The notes beneath the pieces were generated by a model, which was given only the letters and a program-made list of their open reading frames with translations, was not told the DNA's origin and ran no database searches. 64,000 nt of DNA. Source: Halisarca cf. caerulea (lineage: Eukaryota; Porifera; Demospongiae; Chondrillida; Halisarcidae). Location of the stretch: assembly GCA_963170055.1 (NCBI GenBank), contig CAUJGJ010000397.1:12145301-12209300 (forward strand). Reading direction: 5' to 3'. The position numbers were made by a program, and so were the translations under genes. Shown piece by piece: positions 15,071-25,486 of the stretch (position 1 is the first letter of the stretch; the number at the start of each line of letters is the position of its first letter).

Positions 15071-17425
15071 ATGGCCGGCCAGAAACGTTTGTCAGCTAGC
15101 ATTGAGAATAAAGAATTTGAGAGTAGTAGCAACAAGAAGCGTCGGGTATCTGTATCAACGTTTGAGAAGTGGCAGGGACAGTTCGATAAAGACCACAGCA
15201 CGCTAACATGGCTGAGGTGCGATAAAGATTCCAAAGATCGCGCGATCGTCGCTACGGTATGGTGCGATGTTTGCCGTAAGTTTGAAGAAAGTATACGCGG
15301 AATGAAGAATTTTTCGAACGTGTGGATTGAAGGTTCTTCTAATCATAAAACTAGCAATATTACAGACCATGCATCGAGTGAACAGCATAAAACGGCAATG
15401 TCTCGTCTTCGTATTCACCAAGCAAAGGCTAGAAATGAGAAGATTACCACATACTCCGCAATAGCCAAATCTCTTTTGACCATCAGCGACAGTGAAAAGG
15501 CAGCATTGAGAAAGAAGTTTGATATTTGCTTTGTTATGGCAAAAGAAGGAATACCATTTGCTAAGTATCCTGTTCTGTTCGACCTAGAAGCGCGACATGG
15601 TTGTGGCTTGGGTATTTCATACAAGAATGCTGGATCTGCTAGATCTTTCACATATTACATTGCTGAAAGTCAACGTCAAAGTTTCATAAATTTATTTTCT
15701 TCTGTACCATACTTCAGCTTTCTGCTAGATGGTTCCACGGATGAAGGTAATATTGAACAGGAAGTAGTGGTTCTTCAGTATTGTAGCAGAAACGATAATT
15801 CATCGGAAATCACATCAATCTGCCGATATTTTTCGATTCAAAGTCCTGGTAAAGCTGATGCGGATGGTCTCATTCAGTGCCTTGGGGATGCACTAAGAGC
15901 AATAGGAATTCACAATCTTCTTGAACGTGACAGTGTTGTTGAAGGTGAGCAAAAGCCTATTCTCATAGGTGGTTGTACTGATGGAGCTGCTGTGAATATA
16001 GCTCAACAAAGGGGCATGAGAGGCAAATTACAAGAGGTACTTCCATGGTTGTTCTGGGGATGGTGTTACACACATCGTCTAGAACTGGCTTGCAAAGATT
16101 CTCTATCCAGCCCAATTTTCAGGGAAGTGGAAGAGATGCTGCTCCGCTTATACTACATCTACCACAAGTCACCCAAAAAGAGTCATGAGCTCCTTGTCAT
16201 CGCCAGTGAGCTAAAGGAAATATTCAGTCTCCCAGATGGTGGAAGCATTCCAATAAGATCCCAAGGATCACGATGGATCACCCACAAGAGAAAAGCCCTA
16301 CAACGATTTGTAGACAGGTTTGGAGTCTACATTGCACACTTGACGAGCCTCTCTGAAGACTCTACAGTGAAAGGAGACGATAGAGCAAAGCTGAAAGGCT
16401 ATGTTAAGAAGTGGGTACAGAGTAAGTATCTGATTGCTAGTGCGATGTATATTGATATCCTAAAGGCACCCTCTATTCTGAGCTTAAGCCTACAGGAAGG
16501 TTCTCTTGACATCGTTCAGGCTCTCCATTGCATATTAAAGTCTGTGAAGGCTTTGAAATCACTCGCTAAAGGTGATCCTCGAGAATGGCCAACTGTTAAG
16601 CTTGTGATTGACAGGATCAAAGAGGAAAATGGAAGTTCAACTTACCAGAATGTCCCATTGAAAAGCTATAGTGAAAGCTCATTTGAACAATGTAAGACCA
16701 TAGCCCTGGATGGAGTTAGCCAATTAGATGATAATATGCGTTGCAGGCTTGAATGGTCAGATCCTAAATTATTGAGATGCCTCATTGTGTTCCTTGATAC
16801 ACAGTGCTGGTTGAAAGGAGCAACATCTAGTCTGATCTCTGATGATGAGGATGATGATGACATGGAAGAAATAAAATCTGCTGTTGAGTATATATCTTCT
16901 ATATTTTCTGTACCGCTAGAAGCAAGAGGAGCTAGTACCCTCATTATAATGGAAGAAATCGAGGATACTGTACAGTACGCTAGGAAATATCTAAATGTTG
17001 TGAATACTGAGTATAAGAAAGTGTGGTACAAACTCCACACTTGCCCAAATGCTAGAAATTGGCCACATGTTATACTTCTTAGTCAACTCTTGTTCAGCCT
17101 GCCCTTTTCAAATGCTCGTGTTGAGCAAATATTTTCAGCATTGAAAGTTGTGAAAACAGCACGCAGAACAAAGCTCCAAACTGGAACTCTCAATGACCTC
17201 CTAGAAATCTACATTGAAGGACCACAGTTAAGCGAGTTTTCAGCTGATCATGCCATTGAACTGTGGTGGAAGAGCTGCAACACTTCAAGACGTGTGAATC
17301 AGCATGAAAGGAAAGAGTACACAGCATCAAGTGGTTCAACATCATCAGAAACCCTTGCTACTGAAGCTGACAAAGAAGAGTTTTCTCTCAATGACTGGGA
17401 TGATTGGTTTATGGATGCTCAATGA
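15071..17425 (+). CDS. hAT-type transposase-like protein, 784 aa, intact
   Basis: A single intronless frame. The N terminus has a basic patch (NKKRRV) and a zinc-finger-like module beginning WCDVC at about residues 64-68, with following histidines (ITDHASSEQH), as in ZNF862/KIAA1586-related hAT proteins. The RNase-H-like core shows Asp in FLLDGSTDEG (about 219), Asp in GGCTDGAAVN (about 302), the CxxH motif in WCYTHRLELAC (about 330) and Glu in SNARVEQIFSA (about 682), the last within the hAT dimerisation region. All expected acidic residues are present, so it could be catalytic. It lies inside the IS3EU-type element and diverges tightly from the kinase gene. I see no hAT terminal repeats or 8-bp duplication around it, so I treat it as a component of the larger element or a domesticated hAT gene. 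Confidence 0.85.
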   Translation: MAGQKRLSASIENKEFESSSNKKRRVSVSTFEKWQGQFDKDHSTLTWLRCDKDSKDRAIVATVWCDVCRKFEESIRGMKNFSNVWIEGSSNHKTSNITDHASSEQHKTAMSRLRIHQAKARNEKITTYSAIAKSLLTISDSEKAALRKKFDICFVMAKEGIPFAKYPVLFDLEARHGCGLGISYKNAGSARSFTYYIAESQRQSFINLFSSVPYFSFLLDGSTDEGNIEQEVVVLQYCSRNDNSSEITSICRYFSIQSPGKADADGLIQCLGDALRAIGIHNLLERDSVVEGEQKPILIGGCTDGAAVNIAQQRGMRGKLQEVLPWLFWGWCYTHRLELACKDSLSSPIFREVEEMLLRLYYIYHKSPKKSHELLVIASELKEIFSLPDGGSIPIRSQGSRWITHKRKALQRFVDRFGVYIAHLTSLSEDSTVKGDDRAKLKGYVKKWVQSKYLIASAMYIDILKAPSILSLSLQEGSLDIVQALHCILKSVKALKSLAKGDPREWPTVKLVIDRIKEENGSSTYQNVPLKSYSESSFEQCKTIALDGVSQLDDNMRCRLEWSDPKLLRCLIVFLDTQCWLKGATSSLISDDEDDDDMEEIKSAVEYISSIFSVPLEARGASTLIIMEEIEDTVQYARKYLNVVNTEYKKVWYKLHTCPNARNWPHVILLSQLLFSLPFSNARVEQIFSALKVVKTARRTKLQTGTLNDLLEIYIEGPQLSEFSADHAIELWWKSCNTSRRVNQHERKEYTASSGSTSSETLATEADKEEFSLNDWDDWFMDAQ

Positions 17426-17647
17426 TACTACTTACTGTACTGGTTATTGGTTAATTGTCTAGTTGCATGTAATCTGATCAACTTTGCTTCTATTTTGTAA
17501 TCATTTCTTTCGGTTTCATTGATTTTGTGATAGGATTTAATATACGTACGTACAGTATTACGTTAAGTATTACAGTATGCAGTATATTTTGGGTTGTTCA
17601 TCAAAATGTTAATAATTTCAACGTCAGAACATGTCCGGCCACTCCTA

Positions 17648-18669
17648 TTAGTGCTCTGACATATTGTCAGATCTAGTCAAGAAAATTATATTTTTCACTG
17701 GAGTGTCTCTGATTGTGACGTCCTCATTTAAAATTCTAGCTCCACTAGAACGAAACAAACAGCACTCTCTCCCTGATAGGCTGTTAAATTTACTTTTCAG
17801 ACACTGAACTAGGGTGGCATAATCATCAGTCCTATTAGCTTTTACCTCTACATACTCTCCATCCCTTTTGAATATGCCCCGCTGAGATTTCTTCATTTGG
17901 CATACTGAGAGCTAATAGACAGAGACACTCTAATGTAATACTTCACTGCATTACTTAACGGTAACTGATATTATAATAATAAAAATTTAATAATTACGTA
18001 ACTATAAGTCAATGTCTACTGAGGGCATGTACTATAGCAAATCACTAATGTATGTGACCTAGTTTCTGATGCAGTCAGAACTGTTACAATAATACAAATT
18101 ATAGTGTCTGACCCCAAACACAAAATTTACATACTACTAGAGTGCAATGCAATCATGTCCTGTTGTCAGTACTAAAACTTACTACCGTTACATATGCACA
18201 TGCCTTTTCAAATATTACATTTAAAATAAGGCAAGTATTCTAAAACAACTTGACTTACAGATACAACATTGCGACTCCTAGATATTCCAGTAGTGGACTT
18301 TTTGTGGGAGCGAGTGGTTGTACTTATAGCAGAACGTTTCCTACTGAACAGGCTATGGCTGCGCTGCTTCCTCCTCAGGGCGTCCGCTTTTTCCTCGATT
18401 TCTGCAAATCGGCTGATCCCTGGCTCAGGCTCTTCACCGAATTCGTCATTGTCGTCGTCGTCATCAAATGTCTTTGACGCAATGAGCCTTTCCGCTGCTC
18501 TTTTAGCCGTGTGGCTAACATTCATCATCTCCATAGCCAACTTGTTTTTACCAACTGGAACTTTCTTGGACATAACTATTCTTGTCGAGCTAACCGTAGA
18601 CTTAACCCTTCCAGACGTCCGCCATTTTGTTTTGTACGTATAGTTTCCATAATACTTTCCGCACATCAC
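17648..18669 (-). CDS. Two-exon gene at the right end of the giant transposon
   Basis: Exon 1 is about 18669-18250. It encodes a basic N terminus, an acidic run (FDDDDDNDEFGEEPEPG), a possible coiled segment (ISRFAEIEEKADALRRKQRS) and an Arg/Ser-rich tail. A donor GTAAGT or GTCAAG lies near 18258-18250. Exon 2 is about 17904-17648 with acceptor CTCTCAG. It encodes EYVEVKANRTDDYATLVQCLKSKF and VTIRDTPVKNIIFLTR, which could form a small ubiquitin-like fold. I do not recognise the protein. It starts only about 115 bp from the right end, so it may be a second gene of the transposon. Confidence 0.5.
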
Positions 18670-18674
18670 TCAAT

Positions 18675-18784
18675 AATGTTGTTCCGTTCCGTCCATCGTT
18701 TCGCGCTTCGTTCCGTGCATCGGTCCGTGCACCGGTCCGTGCACCGTTCCGCGCATCGGTTCGTTACCCTTCTGGGCCACCATA
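18675..18784 (-). repeat. Right terminal inverted repeat plus 12-bp subterminal array
   Basis: On the minus strand this reads TATGGTGGCCCAGAAGG, then about six 12-bp units of the CGATGCACGGAC type (variants CGGTGCACGGAC, CGAAGCGCGAAA). It mirrors the array at 2869-2978. AGTGTC at 18785-18790 is the right copy of the target duplication. Confidence 0.85.
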
Positions 18785-18790
18785 AGTGTC

Positions 18791-20598
18791 AGTTGCCTGC
18801 AGAAGCAGTGGAGAACGGTAATGGAGGTTAGGCAGGAGGGGGGATGTAAGAACACGACCAATTGCCTACAAGCGTGGTCTGTTCCAAGGGGATTCCTTGT
18901 CTCCACTTCTGTTCTGTTTGTCCATTCTTCCTCTATCGCATGCATTAGGGAAGAGCACAGGGTACAGAATCAGACGCAGCACACTGAAGATTAGCATATC
19001 GCATATGCTATACATGGATGATTTGAAAGTTTATGCGGAGAACCCAGCTGCTCTAAATGAGACCCTATCTGTAGTGGATAGAGTTACGAGTGCAGTCGGC
19101 ATGAAATTAGGCTTGAAGAAGTGGGGGACAGCACACTTGAAGAAGGGGAAGGTACTACCGGGCCTGACAACCCTAATCCAGAACCTGATTCAATGCGGTG
19201 TTTGTCACCCCAGGATACGTACAGGTATCTCGGAATTGACCAGTTGTTTGAAACGGACGATAAACTGGTGAAGGACCGTGTTATTTGCGAGTATAGGAAG
19301 AGGCTCCATAAGATATGGAAGTCGCAACGTAACTCCAAGAACAAGGTCGATGCCACCAACGCCTTGGCAGTATCTCTGTTGAAGTATTGTTTTGTGACAG
19401 TGAAGTGGACTAGGAAGGAGCTGCAGGGCCTGGACATTCTCACACGGAAGGTCTTGCGCAGGTATCAATCGCACCATCTAAACGCCTCCCCGGAAGGCTG
19501 TATCTTCCTCGCTCACAGGGGGGTAGGGGGCTCCAGAGCCTTCTGCTTGTCTGGGAGCAGGAGATAGTGAGTCATGCCGTCTATCTCGTGTCGTCACGGG
19601 ATCCGCTCATGGAGGCAGTGCACAAGCACTCGCTTCTGTGGGCGGAGAAGAGTACCTTCAGCTTGTTTCCAACAGCAAGCAAGATCCTGCGTGGGACTGG
19701 ACGTGAGGTGGAGTGGACAGCTAACCCTCCATCGGGTTGGATGAGGATCCTTCGGGAACTTCGGAAGGCTCAGATGTCTCAGTTGCAACTTAGAGCTGCT
19801 CACAAAAGTCATCAGGGGAAATTCTTGAGTGACGTGCATTCAAACATGTCTCTCAATGTTGACTTGTCGTTTCGGTGGATGTGCAAAGGTCAGCTCCGAA
19901 GCACAACGGAAAGCCTTATCATCGCCGCTCAGGACGACTGCCTTTACACGAGATCGTTTAAGGGCAATTGCATGAAACAGGTAGGCGTAACACACTGCCG
20001 TCACTGTGGAGAGGGAATTGAGACCATCAAGCACATCTTGAACCAGTGCAAGAAGAAGGGATTTAATCTCTATATGGAGAGGCACAATAAGGCTTTGTAG
20101 GTCGTGTACTACGACATCTGTAGGCATTATGGGTTTCAGGTGCCGCTGAGATGGTGGGAAGTGAGTCCCGTTCCTGTAACCGAAAATGAGCGAGCTAAGG
20201 TGTTGTGGGACGTACCCATCCCCACGGACATTGAGATTGTCGCCCGTCGACCTGACATCCTCTTGCAGGATAAATAGACCAGGAAACTGTACATTATTGA
20301 CATGGCAGTGGCCTGGGACTATATACAAACAGAGCGGCGTGGTGAGAAGTTGTCCAAGTACGGCCCCCTTAGCGCAGACCTCCGAAGGCAGTTTCCCGGT
20401 TATTCCGTGGTTATTGTCCCGGTGGTCCTCGGCTCATTAGGTGTAGTGTCCAACCACTTGGTCGAAGACCTATGCCGTCTACCTCCGTACGGAGTTGCTA
20501 AAGCGTGGGAAAGCGTCACGGGGATGCAGCGCTCTGTGCTGTGTTCCACTGTACAGATATTGAGGACGCATCTTACAGCTGCCGAGCTGGTGGCCTGA
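18791..20598 (+). pseudogene. R2-like LINE protein, C-terminal half (RT palm, REL endonuclease)
   Basis: This continues the protein interrupted at 2868. It has GDSLSPLLFCLS in a shifted frame near 18888, the palm motif MLYMDDLKVYAE (about 19008) and KLGLKKWGTAHLKKG. The thumb and linker follow through 20100 with shifted frames. A CCHC-like knuckle, THCRHCGEGIETIKHILNQC, is at about 19990-20050. The restriction-like endonuclease motif is ARRPDILLQD...LYIIDMAVAWD at about 20245-20320, then VVIVPVVLGSLGVVSNHL. Stops at 20098 (TAG) and 20276 (TAG) break it. The RPD and D..AVAWD signature is typical of R2/NeSL-type elements. Confidence 0.75.
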
Positions 20599-20802
20599 AC
20601 CCCTATGGGGATCTGCCGCTAGTCACCGACCTGTGAGGACCGCTTTTCCCATATCCGAGGCAGAGCTCTCTTCTCTGACTGATATGAAGGCGCTGAAAGA
20701 CGTGCCCGATAACGGTGAGGGGACTGATGGAAATCCAGGAAAAAGCCTGGGTCGATAAACTGGAGAGATCCGGGCCATACATGGCATACAGTGCAGGCCA
20801 AG

Positions 20803-21577
20803 TTAATGCCTGGACCCGAGAGCCATTAAGTTATGAACTTGACTTGTCGTAGTTCCGTACAGCCTAGTCCAGTTTAAAATAAAGAAAGGTGTGCAGCTGT
20901 CTAATTTGATTCGCTTTTGTAAAATAATCACACTACTGCAAATTATGCATCGGATGGTCACTGTGAGTGTTTCCACAGCACTTTCCACATGACATTGTAT
21001 GGAAACAGTGATTGTGTAATGGACTCCTTCTTGGAGACTTTTTAAGTGTTGTTGTCCCTGCTTTCTCCTCCACTCTTCAATTGACTTTGCTACATCCGTT
21101 CTCACCAGATCAAGGTTTATATTGCTTCCAGGAACTACCATTCTGAATTGTGTTGCTCTCCTTTGTGGCTGCATGTTGTCGCTTTTGTGGAACACGTAAA
21201 TTTCCTGTATGGCTTCATGTTGTAGACTGTTGGCGTGTCTTTGCCAATACTTTCTTTACCTCTTGTACAAAATTATGGATTTTTATTTTGTGTACAGGAG
21301 GAAACTTGAATGGTAGCTGTGAGTTAAGTAGAGTTGGGTTGCTGATATACTCAGAGTTGCTATGAAAGCGCCTCTCTATGTAATTCTCTATCTGTGGTAT
21401 CAAGTTACCGGGATTTTCACTTGTATCCATGGCTGCAATTACCTCAGCATCATCAAAGCCAGCTGCCATTAGGCAATTTGTAATATAGACTGGGAGGGTG
21501 TCTTGCATCATTTTCTTTATATCCACTTGGAATTTTTCCATCTTATCAGGTACACTGTGTAGATAGAATTTCAACAT
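20803..21577 (-). pseudogene. UBA-like/zinc-finger protein fragment
   Basis: Reading from 21577 downward: PVYITNCLMAAGFDDAEVIAAMD..NPGNLIPQIENYIERRF, a helical UBA-like stretch, then PFKFPPVHKIKIHNFVQEVKK. A frameshift near 21195 follows, then IEEWRRKQGQQHLKSLQEGVHYTITV and IRCIICSSVI...LNWTR, like a BED-type zinc finger (C-x2-C with a later W). I have seen this combination in transposon-associated proteins of sponges and cnidarians but cannot name the family. The junctions with the LINE copy on the left and the L2-like LINE on the right suggest it is a remnant. Confidence 0.4.
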
Positions 21578-21599
21578 TATAATTCTGTCTTAATTCGAA

Positions 21600-23955
21600 G
21601 CTTCTTAGAAATTTTATTTCTACTCACTCCCTGCATCATCCCATTAATCAGCCCACACGTATTTCCGAAAATCGTTGCTCTATCCTTGACCTCTTTCTTA
21701 CCTCCCCTGATGTTCCTATCTCCCGGTCTGCTGTGCTTGACTGCACCATCTCTGATCATCTCCCCACCCTTCTTGAAATCAGCTGGTTATCTCCCAAACC
21801 TCCATCAAGAACAGTCACCAGACGCTCTTACAAACATTTCTCACCCTCTGAATTTAATGATGACCTTTCTCAAATACCTTGGTCTGTACTTGATATCTTC
21901 GATGATGTTGACGATAAGGTGTCTCTCTTCAACTCATTTTTCATTGAAATTCTTGATTTCCATGCCCCGCTCAAGACTGTAAGGATCAAAAAACACTGTG
22001 CTCCCTGGATATCCAAATCAATCCGAAGAGAAATGGACAAGCGTAACAAACTCCTCAGAAACTATCTCTCCACCTGTTCCTCTTCCACATGGCTAGAGTA
22101 CAAGTCACAAAGAAATCTAGTTGTCTCCTTGCAGAGGAAAGCTAAGAAAGAATACTTTCACAGACTTATCTCCAAAGTGGTTCCACCCTCTACCCTCTGG
22201 AACACTCTCAAAACTGTTTGCACCGCATCCAAATTCTCTCAATTAGTTCTTCTGTTTCTAACCTACCTGCTCCCACTTGTATCTACTCTCCTTCCTCCAT
22301 CTTGTCTCTATCTTCAACTACTCCTGAATGGTGTGAAGAAGCAAGGGTGGTGATCGTGGCTGTCTTTCCAACTACCGGCCTATCTCTATCCTGCCAGCTT
22401 GCAGTAAACTTCTTGAAAAATGTGTCCAAATGCAGCTGTCTCACCATCTTTCTTCAAATAACCTCTTCTTCTCAAAGCAATCTGGCTTCCGCTCTGGTCA
22501 CTCTACTCAGTCTCTCCTTTTATACTGTACTGACAAGTGGTACAAATCCTTAGACTTTAGAGAATATGTTGCTGTTTTATTTCTTGATGTCTCAAAAGCC
22601 TTCGATACAGTTAATCATGCTCTCCTTCTGTCCAAACTCCAACTCGTTGGTCTTAGCTCTTCTCCTCTTTCCTGGTTTAAGTCCTACATATCAAATCGCT
22701 CTCAGGTTACTTGCATCCTTGACTCAACATCTTCTCCTGGTTTTCCAAGTTGTGGTGTGCCACAAGGCTCTGTTCTTGGTCCTACTCTTTTCTCTGCGTT
22801 CATAAATGATCTCCCTCAGATGCATCCTCCTGATTCCACAGTACTTTTTGCGGATGATACAACAATTTTCCTTTCTGGTAAGGACCCTCACTCCTTGAAC
22901 TCTTCGCTGCAGTCTTGTCTTGATCTGGCAAACATATGGATGACTAACAATGGCTTGAAACTTAATGCCAGCAAAACCAAATGCATGCTCATCCACTCTT
23001 CTCGAGCCAAATGTATTCCTTCCCTAAATCTCCATCTCTCTGATAAGATGATTGAACAAGTACGCACTTTCAAGTTCCTTGGAGTCTACATTAACGACAC
23101 CCTAACTTGGGGAGATCATGTTGACAAGGTAATTTCTAATGTATTGCGCAAGATTAATCTGCTGAGACGTCTCTCCTGGTTTCTTCCCCAATCCCTTCTT
23201 GTCCTCTACCTAAAGTCATATGTCTTGCCAAGTTTTGATTACTGTGATGTTGTGTGGAACAGTTGCACTAAAAAGGATTCAGATCGTCTTCAGACTCTGT
23301 TCAATTATGGCTGGAGAGTTGCTCTCCAACAACCTCGCCATAGCTTGGCAACTGCACTTAGGAAGAAGTTAGGATTCTCATCACTCATCTCTCGTAGGAA
23401 ACTCCACCAGTCTCAAGTCATGTATAACTGTCTTTCTTTTCGTGCTCCTTCTTATCTGTCCACTCTCTTTCAAACTCCATCTCATGATCACAACACTCGC
23501 TCTTCCCACCTACTTAATCTTCCCCCTGTAAAGTCTTCCTATGGACAGAGAGCCTTCAGCTTCTCTGGGGCTTCTCTTTGGCGGTCACTTCCCTCGTATG
23601 TACACACATCAAAATCTATTGAAGAATTTTCAAGACTTGCTGACTGTATTTTCAATGAACTTGTAGCTTAATTCAAAATTCAACTCATCTAATACTCTGC
23701 ATGTTCATATTTCTCTTATATTATTCAATTTTCATTGCATGATATTTATTACTAAGTCAATTTCTTTTAAATGTATTAAATCAAACTTTACTTATTTCTC
23801 TGCTTTTGTAACTTTTTATCACCCCACCCTCTTTGTACTTGCCCTGTGTATCACTTGTATATTCTTACTGGGTGCCTAGAGTAGTAGCCTTTTTGGCTAA
23901 AGGCCTCTCCAGGTTAAATAAGCTTCCGTAACCGTAACCGTAACCGTAACCGTAC
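21600..23955 (+). mobile_element. L2/CR1-type LINE, 5'-truncated
   Basis: It begins inside the endonuclease (RISENRCSILDLFLTSPDVPISRSAVLDCTISDHLP split by a frameshift) and runs to a 3' tail of about five tandem CCGTAA units at 23928-23955. It has no poly-A. 5' truncation and short-repeat tails are characteristic of L2/CR1-like elements. Confidence 0.8.
21630..23671 (+). pseudogene. L2/CR1-type endonuclease-reverse transcriptase
   Basis: The first frame (to about 22230) covers the end of the endonuclease and the linker. A deletion and frameshift around 22230-22430 removes the PDGI region. The second frame (22430-23671) is long and clean. It has KQSGFRSGHSTQSLLL, VLFLDVSKAFDTVNHALLL (first catalytic Asp), CGVPQGSVLGPTLFSAFINDLP, VLFADDTTIFLSGKD (catalytic FADD) and KFLGVYINDTLTWGDHV. 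A thumb and C-terminal tail follow to the stop at 23669-23671. The long open frame suggests a fairly recent insertion despite the 5' truncation. Confidence 0.85.
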
Positions 23956-23969
23956 ATAAAGCCACCCAC

Positions 23970-25471
23970 TGCATCGAAAGAATCCAAACCATTGTACTAT
24001 CGGTGTCGCTATACTATTGTAATGAATGCATTGCAATGGTTGAAAGGAAACAACTCTGCTTACAAGAATGTGGAAATCACAGAGCATTGCCAGGAAAACT
24101 TTGTGGAAACTGAAAACAAGGAAGAGGCAATGGAAGAATCAGGTGTTGTCCGTAGTGATTTCCTGATGCCAGACATACCAGTAAGCAACTATTTACGAGA
24201 AGGTAATTTTCCAGTGTATCAACTTGAGAAGATCACTAGTGCTCCACTGAGCATTTTCAATGAGCAACAACTTGAGGTTTCGGCTTTTCTAACACTTTAT
24301 CCTGATGGAAACAACGGATTTGGTACTCATCGACAAATTTCAATTACACCTTTGGACTATTTTCAATCAAGAATAATGAGTAAAGATTCACGCTGGGCCA
24401 AACACCCATCATATATTCTGGGCGTGTAACATTGTGGAAGCGATAAAATTACAAAGTAGTATATCAATTGCTCTTTGCCTTCGAAATCCAACATCCGGAA
24501 GGAAGAACAAACAAAAGAAAACTTTGACTGCAGGAGATCTACGTAGCACTGAAGTAGGGGAAAATCCCGATGTTCGTGAAAACTGTTACAGCTTCATGCG
24601 AGATATTAGAGGAACTGCAGCATATTGGCAATCTTCAAGGATACAACTGTTTGCAATGCTACGTACACTTGGTCCACCCACTTTCTTTATTACATTTAGT
24701 GCAGATGATCACCATTGGAAAGATTTGATGGTGGTTTTAGCAAGTTGCAGTGGAAGGAATATCTCCAATGAACAAGTGGACGAGCTATCTGATGAAGAAA
24801 GAAGAACACTCATGACAAGCAATCCTGTTGTCACAGCACGTCATTTTCAACACCGCTTCCAGTCCCTAGTGAAAGAAATCATAAAGGGATCTGGAAGGCC
24901 AATTGGAGAGGTAACGGATTTCTTTTGGAGAGTAGAATTTCAATTCAGAGGATCACCACACATCCATTCCTTGTGGTGGATCAAAGATGCAACTAATCTT
25001 GATACAGTAGAGGGAAGAACGACAGCTCCCAACTTTATCGATCGTTAAATTTCTGCAAGAATTCCAGAAGAAGGATGTGGTGAAGACAGCTTGTGGTCTG
25101 TAGTTCTTCGAGTTCAGAAACATAATCATACGTCTACTTGCATCAAGAAGGACAAAAGAAAACAAACAAAAGAATGTCATTTTGACTTTCCACAACCTCT
25201 ATCGTCTACTACTCGTCTCAAGAATAATGAAGATGTAGGTAACAAGTCTCGATTCAATATTCTCAGGAGAACCGATGGTGAAGAAAATGTCAACCCGTAC
25301 AATGCTCCACTACTTTTAGCATGGTAGGCCAACATGGATATACAGTTGATTGGATCGGTTTATGGGACAGCATCTTACATATGCTCGTACATGTGCAAAG
25401 GTGAGAGCAAAGAGGTGAAGAAGGCTATCAGTGATTCCCTCCAATCACTTGCACCCAATGCTTCACTTTGA
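23970..25471 (+). pseudogene. Helitron N-terminal and Rep (HUH) region
   Basis: The reading frame shows YRCRYTIVMNALQWLKGNN (N-terminal Helitron-like domain), IFNEQQLEVSAFLTLYPDG, TAAYWQSSRIQLFAMLRTLG and LGPPTFFITFSADD. The HUH motif is in VEFQFRGSPHIHSLWW (about 24935-24975). RVQKHNHTSTCIKK follows (about 25105-25145), then the tandem tyrosine block YICSYMCKGESKEVKKAI (about 25377-25425). Stops or shifts occur near 24429, 25046, 25325 and 25470. All diagnostic Rep residues are still visible. Confidence 0.75.
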
Positions 25472-25486
25472 AAACGACTATCTAAA

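Noticed and set aside
15071..17425. A stand-alone hAT transposon nested in the larger element
   Set aside because: No hAT-type terminal repeats or 8-bp duplication are visible, and the 59-bp spacer to the kinase start leaves no space for a 5' end. Kept only as an alternative.
23928..23955. Tandem CCGTAA units as a telomere-like sequence
   Set aside because: They directly follow the L2/CR1-type LINE and match the short-repeat 3' tails of that group.
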